In this document: one piece after another, positions 11,507-23,194 of the stretch
Layout: each line of letters starts with the position of its first letter
Position numbering within the stretch: position 1 is the stretch's first letter
Assembly: GCA_021613335.1 (NCBI GenBank)
Contig: JAJTWR010000026.1
Span: forward strand, 124,001-188,000
Reading direction: 5' to 3'
From: Whitmania pigra
Lineage: Eukaryota; Annelida; Clitellata; Hirudinida; Haemopidae
Length of the DNA: 64,000 bases
The notes under the pieces: generated by a model
Seen by the model: only the letters and a program-made list of their open reading frames with translations
The model's database searches: none
Told to the model about the DNA's origin: nothing
Made by a program: the position numbers and the translations under genes

Positions 11507-12690
11507 GTTTTTATTCCGTTTCTCATTCCAAACTTATCAATAAAATCTCAGCTTATGGTTTTGGGGACGACATTAAAGGATGGCTTGGAAATTTTTTAGA
11601 TTCAGGGACTCAAAAAGTGAGAGTCAACGGCTCTGTATCAGAGGAGGCTGTTGTCACCAGTGATGTTCCCCAGGGTAGCGTACTAAGACCAACTCTGTTC
11701 TTACTGTACATAAATGACCTACCTGACCTGCTCAAGACCTCAAATGTTGTTTGCAAGCTTTTTGCTGATGATGTCAAACTGTACAGTACGAACGGATTCT
11801 CTCAAACCCAGCTACAATTTGCTCTTGGCAAAGTGGCCCAGTGGAGTGACAAATGGCAACTACAACTTGCGCCTGACAAATGTCAAGTTTTCTCTATAAC
11901 AGGACGCAAACAGACAAGAGGATCCCATGAATATTTCATCGACGGGCATGTCCTACAGCATGTCGACAAGAACAGAGATCTAGGGATTATAATGGATCTA
12001 TTCCTCAAGTTTGATTCACACATTGAAGCCATCAGCAAAAGAGCCGCTACAGTCTCCTGGATGATCCGAACCTCATTTTCTTCCAAAGATCAGGATATTT
12101 TAAAGCTTGCCTTCTGTACATATGTAAGACCAATACTTGAATATGGCTCCCCAGTCTGGAATCCACACCACAAATATTTAATTGACAAAATAGAAAATGT
12201 GCAAAGACGATTCACTAAGTCAATTCCATCGGGGGCATCTTATACGTATATTGTCCAAGCTTCCAACCTTGGAGAGGCGGCGACTTCTGGCTGATTTGAC
12301 GCTTGGCTTCAAAATATTACATGGCTTTACGAACACCTTTCTAATACATTCCCTCCTTGCACAAAACTACATAGGAACAAGAGGACATTGTCTCAAACTT
12401 AAGCAAAGTAATTTCTCAATAGACAGTGTTAAATACTCCTTTTGTAATAGAATTGTAAAGCCATGGAACGCATTGCCAGGTGATGTCGTTAGATCAACCA
12501 CGGTCTCCCGTTTCAACTCAATAATACGTGACTTAGACTTTAGTCAATATTTAAATTACATTTAATCTATTTGCTGCCCCTGTACAAACAGATCAATGCC
12601 TTTTGTTTTTTGTTGTTTGATTTCGCGATTGCGTTAGTGGTCCAATTGGGCCCTTCAATTGCATCTTATAAAAAAAAATAAAAAATAAAA
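11507..12690 (+). mobile_element. 5'-truncated LINE, reverse transcriptase palm to C-terminus
   Basis: The coding remnant starts in the segment before the palm (SHSKLINKI) and continues through a GVPQGS-like DVPQGSVL and the catalytic FADD (about 11760-11771). It continues through the thumb-like PILEYGSPVWNP to VQRRF. The frame then shifts near 12200 and continues at 12197-12565 with the typical C-terminal pattern ending NRIVKPWNALP. An AAAAATAAAAAATAAAA tail follows near 12670. This is non-LTR reverse transcriptase of the CR1/jockey type, truncated and frameshifted. It occupies the place where a plus-strand B-type receptor would be expected in module 2. Confidence 0.75.
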
Positions 12691-12714
12691 ATTATTTTTC
12701 AATAAATTTGAATT

Positions 12715-12965
12715 TTACAATTTCAAATCTCAAATAAAATTTTATTTTTTCTCTTGTAATTAGTTATAATTAATTGAATCAAAAGATAATGAAAGGTACA
12801 AGAGAGACATAGTGAAGCTTATTTTTTCCATCCTTTATTAAGCGGAACAAAAACCCATTTCAAGATCACGATTTTTGATCATAAATCATCGTTAATATAG
12901 TATTTGTTCATTTATGAGAAAATATAATGATGTTAATATCAATTGAAAATTCTGAAAAAATGTCT
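12715..12965. other. conserved convergent-gene spacer (module 2)
   Basis: Shares TTGTAATTAGTTATAATTAA, AAGCGGAACAAAAACC and CAAGATCACGATTT in order with the B/C spacer. Its plus-strand receptor has been lost and a LINE stands in its place. Confidence 0.6.
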
Positions 12966-13269
12966 CGTTGAGAACAAACTTTATTCAACTCTAAAGAATT
13001 AAGACTTTTTAAACTGCAACAAAACTGAAATTAAAAAGTTATTTAAAATACATTACTGCAATTTGTCTCTGTTGTAAATTGTTCAGAAATATAATGCATT
13101 GAAATAACGTTCACAAGGAATTACAATTACCATAAAACCATCCAAGTGTCCATATGGAAACTGCACAATTGAACATCTAAATAAAAGATTCCTCAAAAGC
13201 GAATAATATAACAGCACTAGAATGTCAAAATCATCCGTAACATACTACAATTTTAATTTATCAAAAAAA

Positions 13270-15073
13270 TCAAAATTTTCGGATTTTCTTGATCAGGTAG
13301 AAATAAATTGTCTTCACAGACTGTTGAAAGGGTTTGTACTTGAGACAATAGATTAATGGGTTAATGCAGCTGTTGGCAAAGACCATGATTACTGACACAT
13401 AGTACAAGGGTGCGATACCTGTAGGTATCAATGCAAAGTAATATAAAAACCTATTTAACTGGAAGGTTGACCAGCAAATAACAAACGAAACTGACAAAAG
13501 AATCGATGTCTTCAATATATTGTTTCTAATTTTGACAAGATCAAAATTATCAGTTTGGTTCTCATTTTTAGGTGAATTATTTTCTTCTGAAATGTAAGAA
13601 ACGTTCAGAGAAGCATCGGAGGAGACTTCGCTAATTTTACGTTGGTCGGGTGCAATTTTTTTATGTAACTTGTGGGCCATAGAGACATAAAAGAAGACAG
13701 TGAAAGTGAATGGTATGAAATAGTTAAGGAGAAAGGTTGATACTCCCACAAACATCTGATAAGTTGGACTGATTCTCTCAATATAGGCAGCACATCTCCC
13801 ATCACTAAGAATGCGGCAAGTTATAAAGCCGTATGATAACCTGAAAGTTGCAGCCAGACAAACAGTAATTATAATCATAATCAATGACAAACGTCTGCTT
13901 CTGCAAAACTTTGTTCTGTGGAAAATTGGATGAACTATAGCCAAATATCTTTCGAAATTCAACATCAAAATGGACAATGCTGACAGGTCCATGACGATTG
14001 ACATGACCACTTTGCTGTACCAGATGCGACAAAGAATTTCATGAGCGATGTTTCCCATCGTGTACCTGGGAGTTCCATCGTCTTCCGTTTGCATTTGGAG
14101 AATGAGGAACAGTCCAATTGATCCATCCACACAAGACTTTTCAAGAATATAAATCAAAATTATTATTATGTTTTGCATTAATTTAAATTCAAAATATAAT
14201 CTCTGAAATGTTTAAAACCGTGAAAAACACGTTTATAAATTTGATAGTATAAAATATTGTCAAAATGTGATAAAGTTAGCAATTTGTCGTGTAGGTTGGC
14301 CAAATGGTTAGCGTTCCACCATGCGGGGATAAAAAAAATAGTCGTTGTGTTCGCAACCCAGCCTTAACCGTCAGGGATTGCCCTCTAGGGGCTAGGGGCA
14401 TTATATAAATGGAACATAAGCGGAACTATTAAGAAAGGCGTGCCAAGTTGGCTCAGAGGGTAGCGTGCCTGCGAACGACTGTAAAAGCAACAGTCGTTAC
14501 GTGTCGTGTTCGCGACCCAGCTTGCACCGCCACAAAGCGCCACTTGGATGCGTCGCTATACAAATGGTTGAACGCCCCTGACGCTTACGCGTATGGCGCT
14601 ATACAAATAAATATTTTAATAAAACAAATATTTTCCAAATCATCTCAGTTATGCAAAAAACTATAATCAAATAAATAAATAAAGCTATTAAGAAATGCTA
14701 TCACATTCTACCCGTATACATGAGGCACTCAAAAATCGGATAAATACAAAATTCAAATTTATATATATCATTATTTAATCAACTAATTTGAATTATCTAG
14801 TTTAATTAAATTTATAACTAGCATTGTAAATACCTGCCAAGTTATGTGAAAATTACTACTGACAGTGGTCATTTGCTTGGCGAGTGTTTTTCTAAAAGCC
14901 AGAAAAACCGAAACAACCATAAAGTTGGCAAAGAATGCCACGAAACCAATGGTATTGCAAGCATCCTTCATCAATGGCTGTGTCCACGTGATAAAGATTG
15001 TGATGTTTGATGTGCTTGAATTTCTTTGAGCAGTCACAAACGAAGTTGAATTTCCAAACACACTGGAATTCAT
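13270..15073 (-). CDS. Receptor D: rhodopsin-class GPCR, two exons, 368 aa
   Basis: Exon 1 is 15073-14834 and exon 2 is 14136-13270 on the minus strand; the phase-0 intron is 697 bp. The start is the conserved MNSS methionine, the first ATG; the upstream in-frame codons open with TTG. The protein is a close paralogue of C, with three N-terminal sequons, TM1 with N50, SCVDGSIG at the exon junction, ERY (142-144), the loop cysteine pair C116/C195, CWST instead of CWxP in TM6, and NPLIY in TM7. Both splice sites and the whole frame are intact. The intron is longer than in C, G and I because it contains two tRNA-type SINE sequences, one with an 11-bp target duplication. Promoter elements match those of C. 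Most likely a functional peptide-type receptor with unknown ligand. Confidence 0.88.
14286..14425 (+). mobile_element. tRNA-type SINE fragment in gene D intron
   Basis: GGTTGGCCAAATGGTTAGCG resembles a pol III A box, and GTGTTCGCAACCC a B box. The body then diverges and ends near TATATAAATGGAACATAAG. It is an older, degraded relative of the SINE inserted directly after it. Confidence 0.55.
14426..14695 (+). mobile_element. tRNA-derived SINE with 11-bp target duplication
   Basis: The 248-bp element (14437-14684) is flanked by perfect CTATTAAGAAA repeats (14426-14436, 14685-14695). The head has an A box like TGGCTCAGAGGG (about 14449-14460) and a B box GTTCGCGACCC (14508-14518). The middle holds GACGCTTACGCGTATGGCGC. 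The 3' end carries the CCAAATCATCTCAGTTATGC tail and AAATAAATAAA, the same tail that exists alone as the ~50-bp mini-retroposon. It is an intronic insertion in gene D on the antisense strand. Confidence 0.8.
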
Positions 15074-15210
15074 TCTTTGAAACAAAATTAGACAAAACGA
15101 ATTTGTTTTTTAAAATGCTTTGAAAATCATTCGAAATGTGGCATGAAAAAATTGAAAATTCTATTTAATTTACAGCATTACTTCAACAGTTTTAAATAAA
15201 ATATGAAAAT

Positions 15211-15347
15211 TTATTTATAAGGCGATGTTTGGCTCAAAATAGCATGTAATTAAGAGTAATTAAATTTGTTTCCAGCCAAATGGTCATTAATAGGTCTCAT
15301 TTATAAACTTAGAATAAAAAGAATGTTGATGGATTAAAATTACGTGA
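15211..15347 (-). promoter_or_regulatory. promoter module of gene D
   Basis: TTATAAATAA on the minus strand (15220-15211) is about 140 bp upstream of the ATG. TTACGTGA (15340-15347, plus-strand reading) is 267 bp upstream. Sequence, order and spacing match the other minus-strand receptors. Confidence 0.55.
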
Positions 15348-15539
15348 AAGAAATTTGGATTTCTTTTTATTAAAATTTTCTTTAAAATCAATTTATTGTA
15401 AAATAACGTCCTGAAAATTACGCAGATGAAAAAGTAGACTATTAAATGCGATTCATATACTTTCTATTTCAGGATATCATCTTGGTCTATCAAGTTTTTC
15501 TTTTAACTTTGTTATGTAGTAATACCAATAATAAAAATG

Positions 15540-16110
15540 CTAATAATAATAACAACAACAATAATACTACTGCTTTTTAAACAATTTTACTAATCCCTGT
15601 AAAACTTTCTAAAATCATCATTAAAAAACAGAATAAAAAACAAGAAAGAGATTGAACTTTTATTGATATTGGAATATATCGTAGTATAATCTTGGACCAT
15701 AGCATTTAATGGAAAAGAGTTTGAAAGTGGATTTAGCAAATGAGGGACTATGTTCATGTGTAGTACGAAGAAAGTGAGTAGGGTTTTACTTGATTAGATA
15801 ATTGGACAGAAGACTAGGTTGCTGCGTGAGCTTGGTGATGGCCTTACAAACATTCTTGTCAGTTTTGCCAAGGCAAAGTTACGATTTACCTTTTGGAATG
15901 GAAATGGGTTAACCAAGACTCTTGTAAGTTTCTCATTTTTTTATTTGCCTCTCTAACTCATCAAACACCAAATCCTCGATGGAATAACAGTTGAATATCG
16001 TCACTGAATTTCCATAGTATTATTGCAAATGGCTTTAAGAAATTGAATAAAAGCAGTTTGAAACGCTTCTTCTTGTCCTCCGAAGCGTTTCAGTGACGTT
16101 ACAAATTGGA
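15540..16110 (-). mobile_element. degraded LINE 3' fragment
   Basis: Plus-strand GAAAAGAGTTTGAAAGTGG and GGACTATGTTCATG correspond in order to 45850-45910, the C-terminal and 3' part of the LINE at 45820-47885. Later AAAGCAGTTTGAAACGCTTC matches the region near 45990. No frame remains open. Orientation is inferred from that copy. Confidence 0.5.
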
Positions 16111-16184
16111 CTATATCAAATCCTCTCGGGTTAAAACTCTGACAAGACGATGGACATCTGTTTCATTCATCATGCATGCAAGCT

Positions 16185-16262
16185 GGTTTGCGAACACGAC
16201 ACATAACGACTGTTGTAACCGCCACATGCAGGAAAGCTACCCATTCGGCCAACCTAAATACA
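16185..16262 (-). mobile_element. SINE head fragment
   Basis: On the minus strand this reads GGTTGGCCGAATGGGTAGC (A-box region), then a GCAGGC..GTCGTTATGTGTCGTGTTCGC-type body ending at the B-box region. The 3' half and tail are absent. Confidence 0.5.
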
Positions 16263-16321
16263 TGCCAAATAATTAATAAATAAATACGTATATTCAAAGC
16301 GAATTGTTACAGCGAAATTTT

Positions 16322-16855
16322 ATTGTTTTCAGAAATGAATGTCCGAACAGGTATGCGATGACATCTGCAAACAAACAGAAAAAATAATAAATAATTTCCC
16401 AAAGTATAATGATAGTTTCATGCAACACACGCTAATTAAATTAAAAAAAAAATTGATTAAATTCATCGATCTCTCTGCAAAAGCAACAGCAATATTAAAA
16501 CGACTCAGCGGAAATGCAACGCCATCAAATCAACAGAGCAATCGTTTTATTATGAAAATTGTTCCTGTTCAAAGAAGGAAGAGGAAGATATTTCCAAACA
16601 AGAAATAATCAGAGCACCAAACAATGTTCTGAAAACCTCAGCCATGTTGTCAGCTGCTTTCGTTTTGTGTTTACTTTTGTGGTCTACTGTACCATGTACA
16701 AGTTTGGAATGGCAGATCTAAAAAAATACTTTTTACCATTTCTCAGTTCTTATGGTCTTTCTAAGCTGTTGTTTCAATCCTGCCATTTATTGTCTCAAGT
16801 GAAAACCGTTTCAAAATAGAATATGGTTATAAAATGTAAGTCTATCTTTGCATGT
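16322..16855 (+). pseudogene. B-type receptor remnant (promoter region and 3' coding part)
   Basis: 16322-16500 matches the non-coding region upstream of gene B (TGCAAACA.AGA, TCATGCAACAC, TTTAATTAAATTC-type phrases). From about 16560 it jumps to sequence equivalent to gene B 6275-6560: loop 3 (KKEEEDISKQE), TM6, TM7 and tail. The TM6 region is scrambled at the CWSP site, and frameshifts and a TGA after the TM7 tail region follow. TM1-TM5 are deleted. The copy is the plus-strand partner of receptor E. Confidence 0.75.
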
Positions 16856-16974
16856 GGCACAATTCAGAGGTTGGATGGTATTCCAATAATAACAATTAAA
16901 CAAAAAACACAATTTCTGTGAATTCTTACGATGTCTGCGTATTTAATTTGCTTTTTTGTGATTTAAATCTAATT

Positions 16975-17235
16975 GCCTAATTCAAAAAATCCCAAGTAAA
17001 ATCCTTTTCTTTCTTTTGTAATTAGTCATAATTAATTGAATAAAAAAAAAACAATGAAAGATACATGTAGAAGACTAATACTTTAGAACATATTTTTCCT
17101 TTATTTAATAAGCGGACAAAAACAAATTAAAGATAACGATTTGTGATGAATAGAAATTATTATTAACGTAGTTGTTAATTATAGGAAATATAATAATGTT
17201 AACATCCAGAGAAAATTCTTCAAAATGTCTGTTTG
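16975..17235. other. conserved convergent-gene spacer (module 3)
   Basis: TTTTGTAATTAGTCATAATT, TTTAATAAGCGGACAAAAAC and GATAACGATTTGTGATG match the B/C spacer in order. It lies between the B remnant and receptor E. Confidence 0.6.
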
Positions 17236-18589
17236 AAAACAACTATTATTCAATTATAGGTTAATAATTTTTTAAACCACCAAAAACTACAAAATTAAAT
17301 TAATTTATTTAAATTAATTTTCGGCAATTTGTCTCAATGAATACATTTTTTTGTAACTCGTTCAGAATGTGTATTAATGTTTACAAGCAAGCATAACGAC
17401 AATAAATTATCCAGATGCCAAATGTAAACTGTTCGATTACTGAACTATGGCAAACAAAAAACCATAAAACAATATAATGACATGACAACACTACAATGTT
17501 ATTATCATCTGTTATTATAATTGTCATTTATCAAAAATCAAAACTTTCGGATCTTCTTGACAAGATAGAGATAAATTGTCTTCACGGACTGTTGAAAGGG
17601 TTTATACTTGAGACAATAGATTAATGGGTTAATGCAGCTGCTTGCAAAAACCATGATTACTCCGAAGTAGTACAATGGAACGATACCCAAAGGTATCACT
17701 GCAAAGTAATACAAAAACCTATGAAACTGGAAGGTTGACCAACAAATGACAAACGAAAGTGACAAAAAAATCGATGTCTTCAATATGTTGTTTCTAGCTT
17801 TCAAGAGATCAAAATTGCAAGTTTGCTTCTCGTTTTTCTGTGAGTTATTTTCTTCTAAAATATAAGAAACGCTCCGAGAAGCAACGGAAGAGACTTGCTA
17901 ATTTCCTGATGACCGGGTGCAATTTTTTGATGTAACTTGTGGGCCATACAGATATAAAAGAAAACAGTGAAAGCAAATGGTATGACATAGTTTAGGAGAA
18001 AGGTTGATACTCCCACAAACATCTGATAAGTTGGACTGATTCTCTCAATATAGGCAGCACATCTCCCATCACTAAGAATGCGGCAAGTTATTAGGCCGTA
18101 TGATAATCTGAAGGTAGCAGCCAGACAAATAGTGATTATGATCATAATCAATGACAAACGTCTGCTTCTGCAAAACTTTGTTTTGTGGAAAATTGGATGA
18201 ACAATAGCCAAATATCTTTCGAAATTTAACATCAAAATGGACAATGCTGACAGGTCCATGACGAATGACATGACCACTTTGCTGTACCAGAGGCGGCAAA
18301 GGATCTCGTGAGCGATGTTTCCCATCGTGTACCTGGGAGTTCCATCGTCTTCCGTTTGCATATGAAGAATGAGGAACATCCCAATTGATCCATCCACACA
18401 GGACTTTCCATGTGAATATAAAGCAATGTTTTTATGTTAAACAGCTTGCTTTAATTTAAGTACAAAATTTAATCTTTTTTAATCTTTTTAAATTTTCACT
18501 TAACTGAAAAAACACTCTTCTAAATTTAATACTTAAAAATTTATGTCAAGAGATGATAACATAACATAAAATTTATTTATAGTGATTTA

Positions 18590-19445
18590 AGGAGACTCAT
18601 GTCTGTGTGATAAACCACTCCTACTTTTTAATCAATATCCAAATAGTCGTATTTTTAATGCTTCTACATTATTTGAATATATTGTTTCCTTATCAAACTT
18701 ATTTTAAAGATTAATTACCAGTAGTGCTGAAGTAAATATTCTTTAAAGAGCCCGATACCTTCCTGTAAATCCATGCCCTCTTGTGGGACTGCTTTTGGTG
18801 ACAAAGAAATGTTCAGATTTTAAATAATCTCTTCCTCTTTAAATTTTGAACGTTTCTATGAGATTACATCTATTTATAAATTTGTGAGCTCACATATTCT
18901 CTCTTCGTAACTCAAATTTCCTAGACCCTCAATCATCCTTGTTGCTCTTTCTCTGCACTTTTACCAAAGTTTCAATATTCTTCTTGAAATGGGGATTCTA
19001 TACTTGTATGCAATATTCCAAATAGGGTTTTGTATAGTTTCAACATGATGCTTTTCTATCTGCTGACCAATGTTCTCTTAACATCCTGTTTGCACTCTTA
19101 GCAGCTTCTGCACATTGCATTGTAGATTTCCCACTTTTATGCAAAATCACTCCCATATTCCTTTCTTGTTCTGACTGATTTAATAGTGTCCCCCACACTC
19201 ATATTCTGCTATCCTATTCCTGCTTACCATGTGCATGATTGAGCACTTGCTCACATTGAATAGCATTTGCCACTTTTATAATTTACTTAGGTCAGTCTGT
19301 AGTTCATCCGCATCTTCTTTGTTACTGACTTTTCCGCTTACTTTTGTATCATCTGCAAATTAAGACATTTTAGATTATATTCTGTCGTCAAGATCATTTA
19401 TATAGACACAAAAAAAGTGAAAGGCCTAGTAAAGATCATCACTCA
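18590..19445 (-). mobile_element. CR1-like LINE, reverse transcriptase C-terminal part, decayed
   Basis: Translating the minus strand from about 19400 downward gives FADDTKVSGK, DLSKLYKWQ, LFNVSKCSIMH, then after several stops RATRMIEGLGNLSYEER and a degenerate C-terminus. These phrases align with the better copy at 31830-32600. Many stops and frameshifts show long inactivity. It lies within the proposed intron of receptor E. Confidence 0.7.
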
Positions 19446-19559
19446 GAACATATAGCCATCCAGAGCATATTACTCCCACTCCTAATTTTTGTCTTTTGTT
19501 GTGTAATCAGTTTACAAGTCATTTAAAAGGGTTTTTTTTTATCTTTTATACCACATGCA

Positions 19560-20080
<521 letters not shown>

Positions 20081-20440
20081 AGTACAAATAAGAACAGTGG
20101 ACCAGGATCATCACGTTTCTACCTGTTTCGTGTTCATGCTTCTGGAAATATGTGTGAACCTCAACAGAAAGGCAGGCTCAGAATCAGGCTTAAATCTTTA
20201 CAAACTTGTTGATTTGCTGCGTAAAGAAGGTCAACCATTCTGACATTGAGACTGTTGTCTGACAAAAAATGAGGGCTGGCAAGAGGAGGTTCTGCATGAA
20301 GCGTAGAATGACTATGAAAACGCCACTATTGATATTCATGATTTGATGAAAATATGTAGCAGTTTTTATTCCAATAAATGCCATTCCTCGTTACTTTTGC
20401 TTTAGATCTTAGATATTTTGGTCATGCCATTTAGATGATA

Positions 20441-20552
20441 ATAATAATATGTTTATTTGTATAGCGCCATAAGCTGGTTTGCGAACACGATAAGTAACGA
20501 CTGCTGCTTTTATCGTCGTTCGCAGGCACGCTACCCTCTGAGCTAACTTGTA
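20441..20552 (-). mobile_element. SINE fragment
   Basis: On the minus strand the head reads AGTTAGCTCAGAGGGTAGCG (A-box-like), then the GCGAACGACGATAAAAGCAG body, B box GTTCGC, and GGCGCTATACAAATAAACAT. It lacks the 3' tail. Confidence 0.6.
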
Positions 20553-20757
20553 AAAGCAATGTTTCATTAACGTCCGTTGCATATCTAGATGATTAGGACG
20601 AGGCGCTGAGCTAACTTGCATAGCCAACCATTTATATAGCCCTCCTTCCCAAGAGCGCTTGTAGCAGTGCAGGCTGGGTTTCGAACACGACACATTACGA
20701 CTGCTGTCATTACCGCCGTATGCAGGCATGTAACCAATTTGGACAACCTGCACTCCA
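20553..20757 (-). mobile_element. near-complete SINE
   Basis: On the minus strand: a head with GGTTACATGCCTGCATACGG, B box GTGTTCGAAACCC, a body with CTATATAAATGGTTGGC, then the tail CCTAATCATCTAGATATGC, CAACGGACGTTAATGAAAC. The tail is the same unit that occurs alone at 789-842, 22831-22880 and 60578-60628. Confidence 0.65.
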
Positions 20758-20889
20758 AATAGATATTTTTCTTGGATATTTTTTTCATGCCTTGGCTATT
20801 TTGGTCACACCTTTTAGATATTTTGGTCTGGTTTTAAAAAAGCCTTCGCTATTTTGGTTATAACCTTCGCTATTTCCGACCGACCCCGA

Positions 20890-21620
20890 CTTTGCACGCA
20901 CACCTTTCGCTATTTTGTAGACCCAACATAAAGTATCACTCCTTCAGCTCCGTGACCAGATTTGTTTTGACCCTCTCTGTCTTTTTTTAGTAGCTGATAT
21001 CCGTCAATTAATTCATGGTTTTGGATACTTTTCTTAGTCCATGTCTCTGTAAAATTAGGATTCTCTTCTCCAGCGATGTGTTCAAGTTCTGCTCTCTTTT
21101 CTTTGCCCACCACATTCTTTCATTTGCACAAAATCATTTTGATCCATTATTGAATTCTTGAGTGTCCTTTTTTTTTTAGTTCAATCAGCAATGGTCTACT
21201 TTATTCTTTTTCCGCTCAATTCTGAACATTCTTTTAATTCCTTCTTGTTTGAAAATTCACTCCAAGCGTGCTTGTTATGGTAGAATTATATTAATTAGAA
21301 ATTAATTAATTTGTCAAATTCATCTTTAGTCGAACACTTGTCCAAGACTACCTGCTTGTCTTCTATTTTAGTTCTTGCTCTGTATTGCCAGTACTTTCAG
21401 CCAGTTTATGGATTATGAAAGTGTTTCGTCGTTTTTCCTTAGAACATTCTTCACCCAATTTTATTTTTGACGTGTTTATTGTTTCCTGTACTTTTTGACT
21501 TGGTCTTTAACTTCCACTAGGCATTTTTTGGTGTTACTGGATACTACTTCTTAGTAATTACCATTTAGGTCTTAAGTTTTCCTCCACTTTCCTTGACAGC
21601 ACCGAGGGAGCCCTGAGCTT
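20890..21620 (-). mobile_element. CR1-like LINE, ORF1 end and endonuclease start, decayed
   Basis: The minus strand reads KEKRRNTF near 21430, as in ORF1 of the LINE at 29030-32610, and then GEENPNFTETWTKKSIQNHE and LIDGYQLLKKDREGQNKSG at about 21060-20960. The latter resembles the endonuclease start at 30080-30190. The frame is broken in several places. Together with 18590-19445, in the same orientation and order, it could be one element split by an internal loss and later insertions. Confidence 0.65.
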
Positions 21621-22117
21621 TGACTTCTTGTCAAAAATTAAAAATTAAAATTATCGTAATAATATTTAAACTAAATAGATTTAATAAATTTAAAACTTAA
21701 TCATTATGAATAAACATGCATTGTAAATATAATACCTGCCAAGTTATGTGGAAATTACTACTGGCAGTGGTCATTTGCTTGGCGAGTGTTTTTCTAAAAG
21801 CCAGAAAAACCGAAACAACCATAAAGTTGGCAAAGAATGCCACGAAACCAATGGCATTGCAAGCGTCCTTCATCAATGGCTGTGTCCACGTGGCAAAGAC
21901 CGTGATGTTTGAAGTGCTTGAATTTTTTTGGGCAGCAACAAACGAGGTTGTAGTTCCAAACAAAGTGGAATTCATTCTTTGAAACAAAATTAGACAATTA
22001 CAAATTTGTTCTTAAATGTTTTGAAACTAATTCTTAGTGTTTAATAAAAATTGAATAATTTATTTAAATGAAATATATATATTTGTTACTTAAACAGTTC
22101 TCACTAAACCTGACTCG

Positions 22118-22242
22118 TTTTATAAGTCTCGGCTTCAAAACTCTGTTTTGTAATTAATTTTAATTTCCAGCCAAATGGTCATTAATCGGTCTCATTTAAA
22201 TTCTTAGAACAAAAGGAATTTGATGTATTAAAGTTACGTGAC
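22118..22242 (-). promoter_or_regulatory. promoter module upstream of receptor E exon 1
   Basis: TTATAAAACG on the minus strand lies about 145 bp above the ATG, and TTACGTGAC (22234-22242, plus reading) 259 bp above it. Its retention upstream of this exon supports 21736-21975 being a true first exon rather than a stray fragment. Confidence 0.5.
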
Positions 22243-22439
22243 AAAAAATTTTTTGATATCCATCATTTGTTTTCTAAAACTTTACGGTCAATTACATTAT
22301 CGTGACATAACGTCTGGAAAATTACCACCTAGATTAATACAGGTGGGTCAGATCAAATGAACTCAGTAAACTCCACCAAAAGCATCTCAAAATTTTTTTA
22401 TGACGTTTTAAGCGTTATGACGTATAATTTAGAATTTAG

Positions 22440-22817
22440 AAACTCCTACCGCGGAGCTAACCGAGCTAATCAGGAGTGCCCCGTCATCGAACATTTCTGC
22501 TCAAACTCCCGATATTCTCGAGGGGTGAGCCACACCCATTGATCAGGCAAGTGCCCTGTCGGTGAAAACCATACCTATCCGACTTCATCGTAACGCACCG
22601 AACGTTATATGGTTATCGATGAGATTCACGACGACCTTTGCTCATCGATTCTATATGCAAACTGAGCGTTATAATTTCTTTGGAGCGGCCGCCGTCACTT
22701 AGAAATTACGCTCACCGACCGCACGCGCATATATTGCATCAAACGCTCATTCGCGTTATTACATCATTTACGAATTTTATGAGCGCGCCATCATCTCAAC
22801 AACCAAACCATGATCTC
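22440..22817. other. GC-richer patch of unknown origin with a hairpin
   Basis: This stretch is clearly richer in G, C and CpG than the surrounding AT-rich DNA (for example GGAGCGGCCGCCGTCAC near 22681). It contains an inverted pair, GAGCGTTATAATTTCT and AGAAATTACGCTC, around that GC-rich loop. No coding family is recognised. It could be an untranslated head of a SINE, a foldback element or foreign sequence. The mini-retroposon is inserted at its right edge. Confidence 0.35.
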
Positions 22818-22893
22818 TTCTCTTAGCAACTCCAAATCTTCTCAGTTATGCAAAGGACTATAATCAAATAAATAAATAAATTCTCTTAGCAAC
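22818..22893 (+). mobile_element. ~50-bp mini-retroposon with 13-bp target duplication (copy 2)
   Basis: The insert 22831-22880 (50 bp) starts TCCAAATCTTCTCAG, contains GTTATGCAAAGGAC and ends AAATAAATAAATAAA. Perfect flanking repeats TTCTCTTAGCAAC occupy 22818-22830 and 22881-22893. Its left boundary coincides with that of the copies at 789 and 60578, so it is unlikely to be a random 5' truncation. Confidence 0.8.
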
Positions 22894-23194
22894 GCTATAA
22901 TTTAGAAATTATTGTCATTTTTACTCAAATTCAAATATCGATTTTAGAATGAGTTCGAGAGAATCTGGTGTTAATCACTCCGCCACGACGAACATTTAGC
23001 GAATGTATAAATATTTTAGTCGAGAAAACGAATTTAATCAATATTTATTGCGGTTTTTCACCGGAGAAAGAAAATTCTATTTAAACTCTATTATCGCAAT
23101 TGTTATTTTTAATGTTACACAATTTCAGCGCATATATTTGAGTGGCATCCTATATAAGGCTGTAGAAGAATGAGACAAAAATTTTGAAGCATAT

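Noticed and set aside
14437..14520. tRNA-like A and B boxes that might suggest tRNA genes here and near 20500, 20700 and 55274
   Set aside because: The sequences do not close a cloverleaf that I can draw, are followed by SINE bodies, and recur with target duplications, so they are SINE heads.
14174..15085. Upstream TTG-initiated extension (FQR before MNSS) of receptor D exon 1, and a similar one in E
   Set aside because: The codon in question is TTG, not ATG. Paralogues G, H and I start at the equivalent of MNSS, so the ATG at 15073 is preferred.
20409..20788. Open frames of 67-114 codons on the minus strand
   Set aside because: They run through two SINE copies and reflect SINE sequence without stops rather than a protein.
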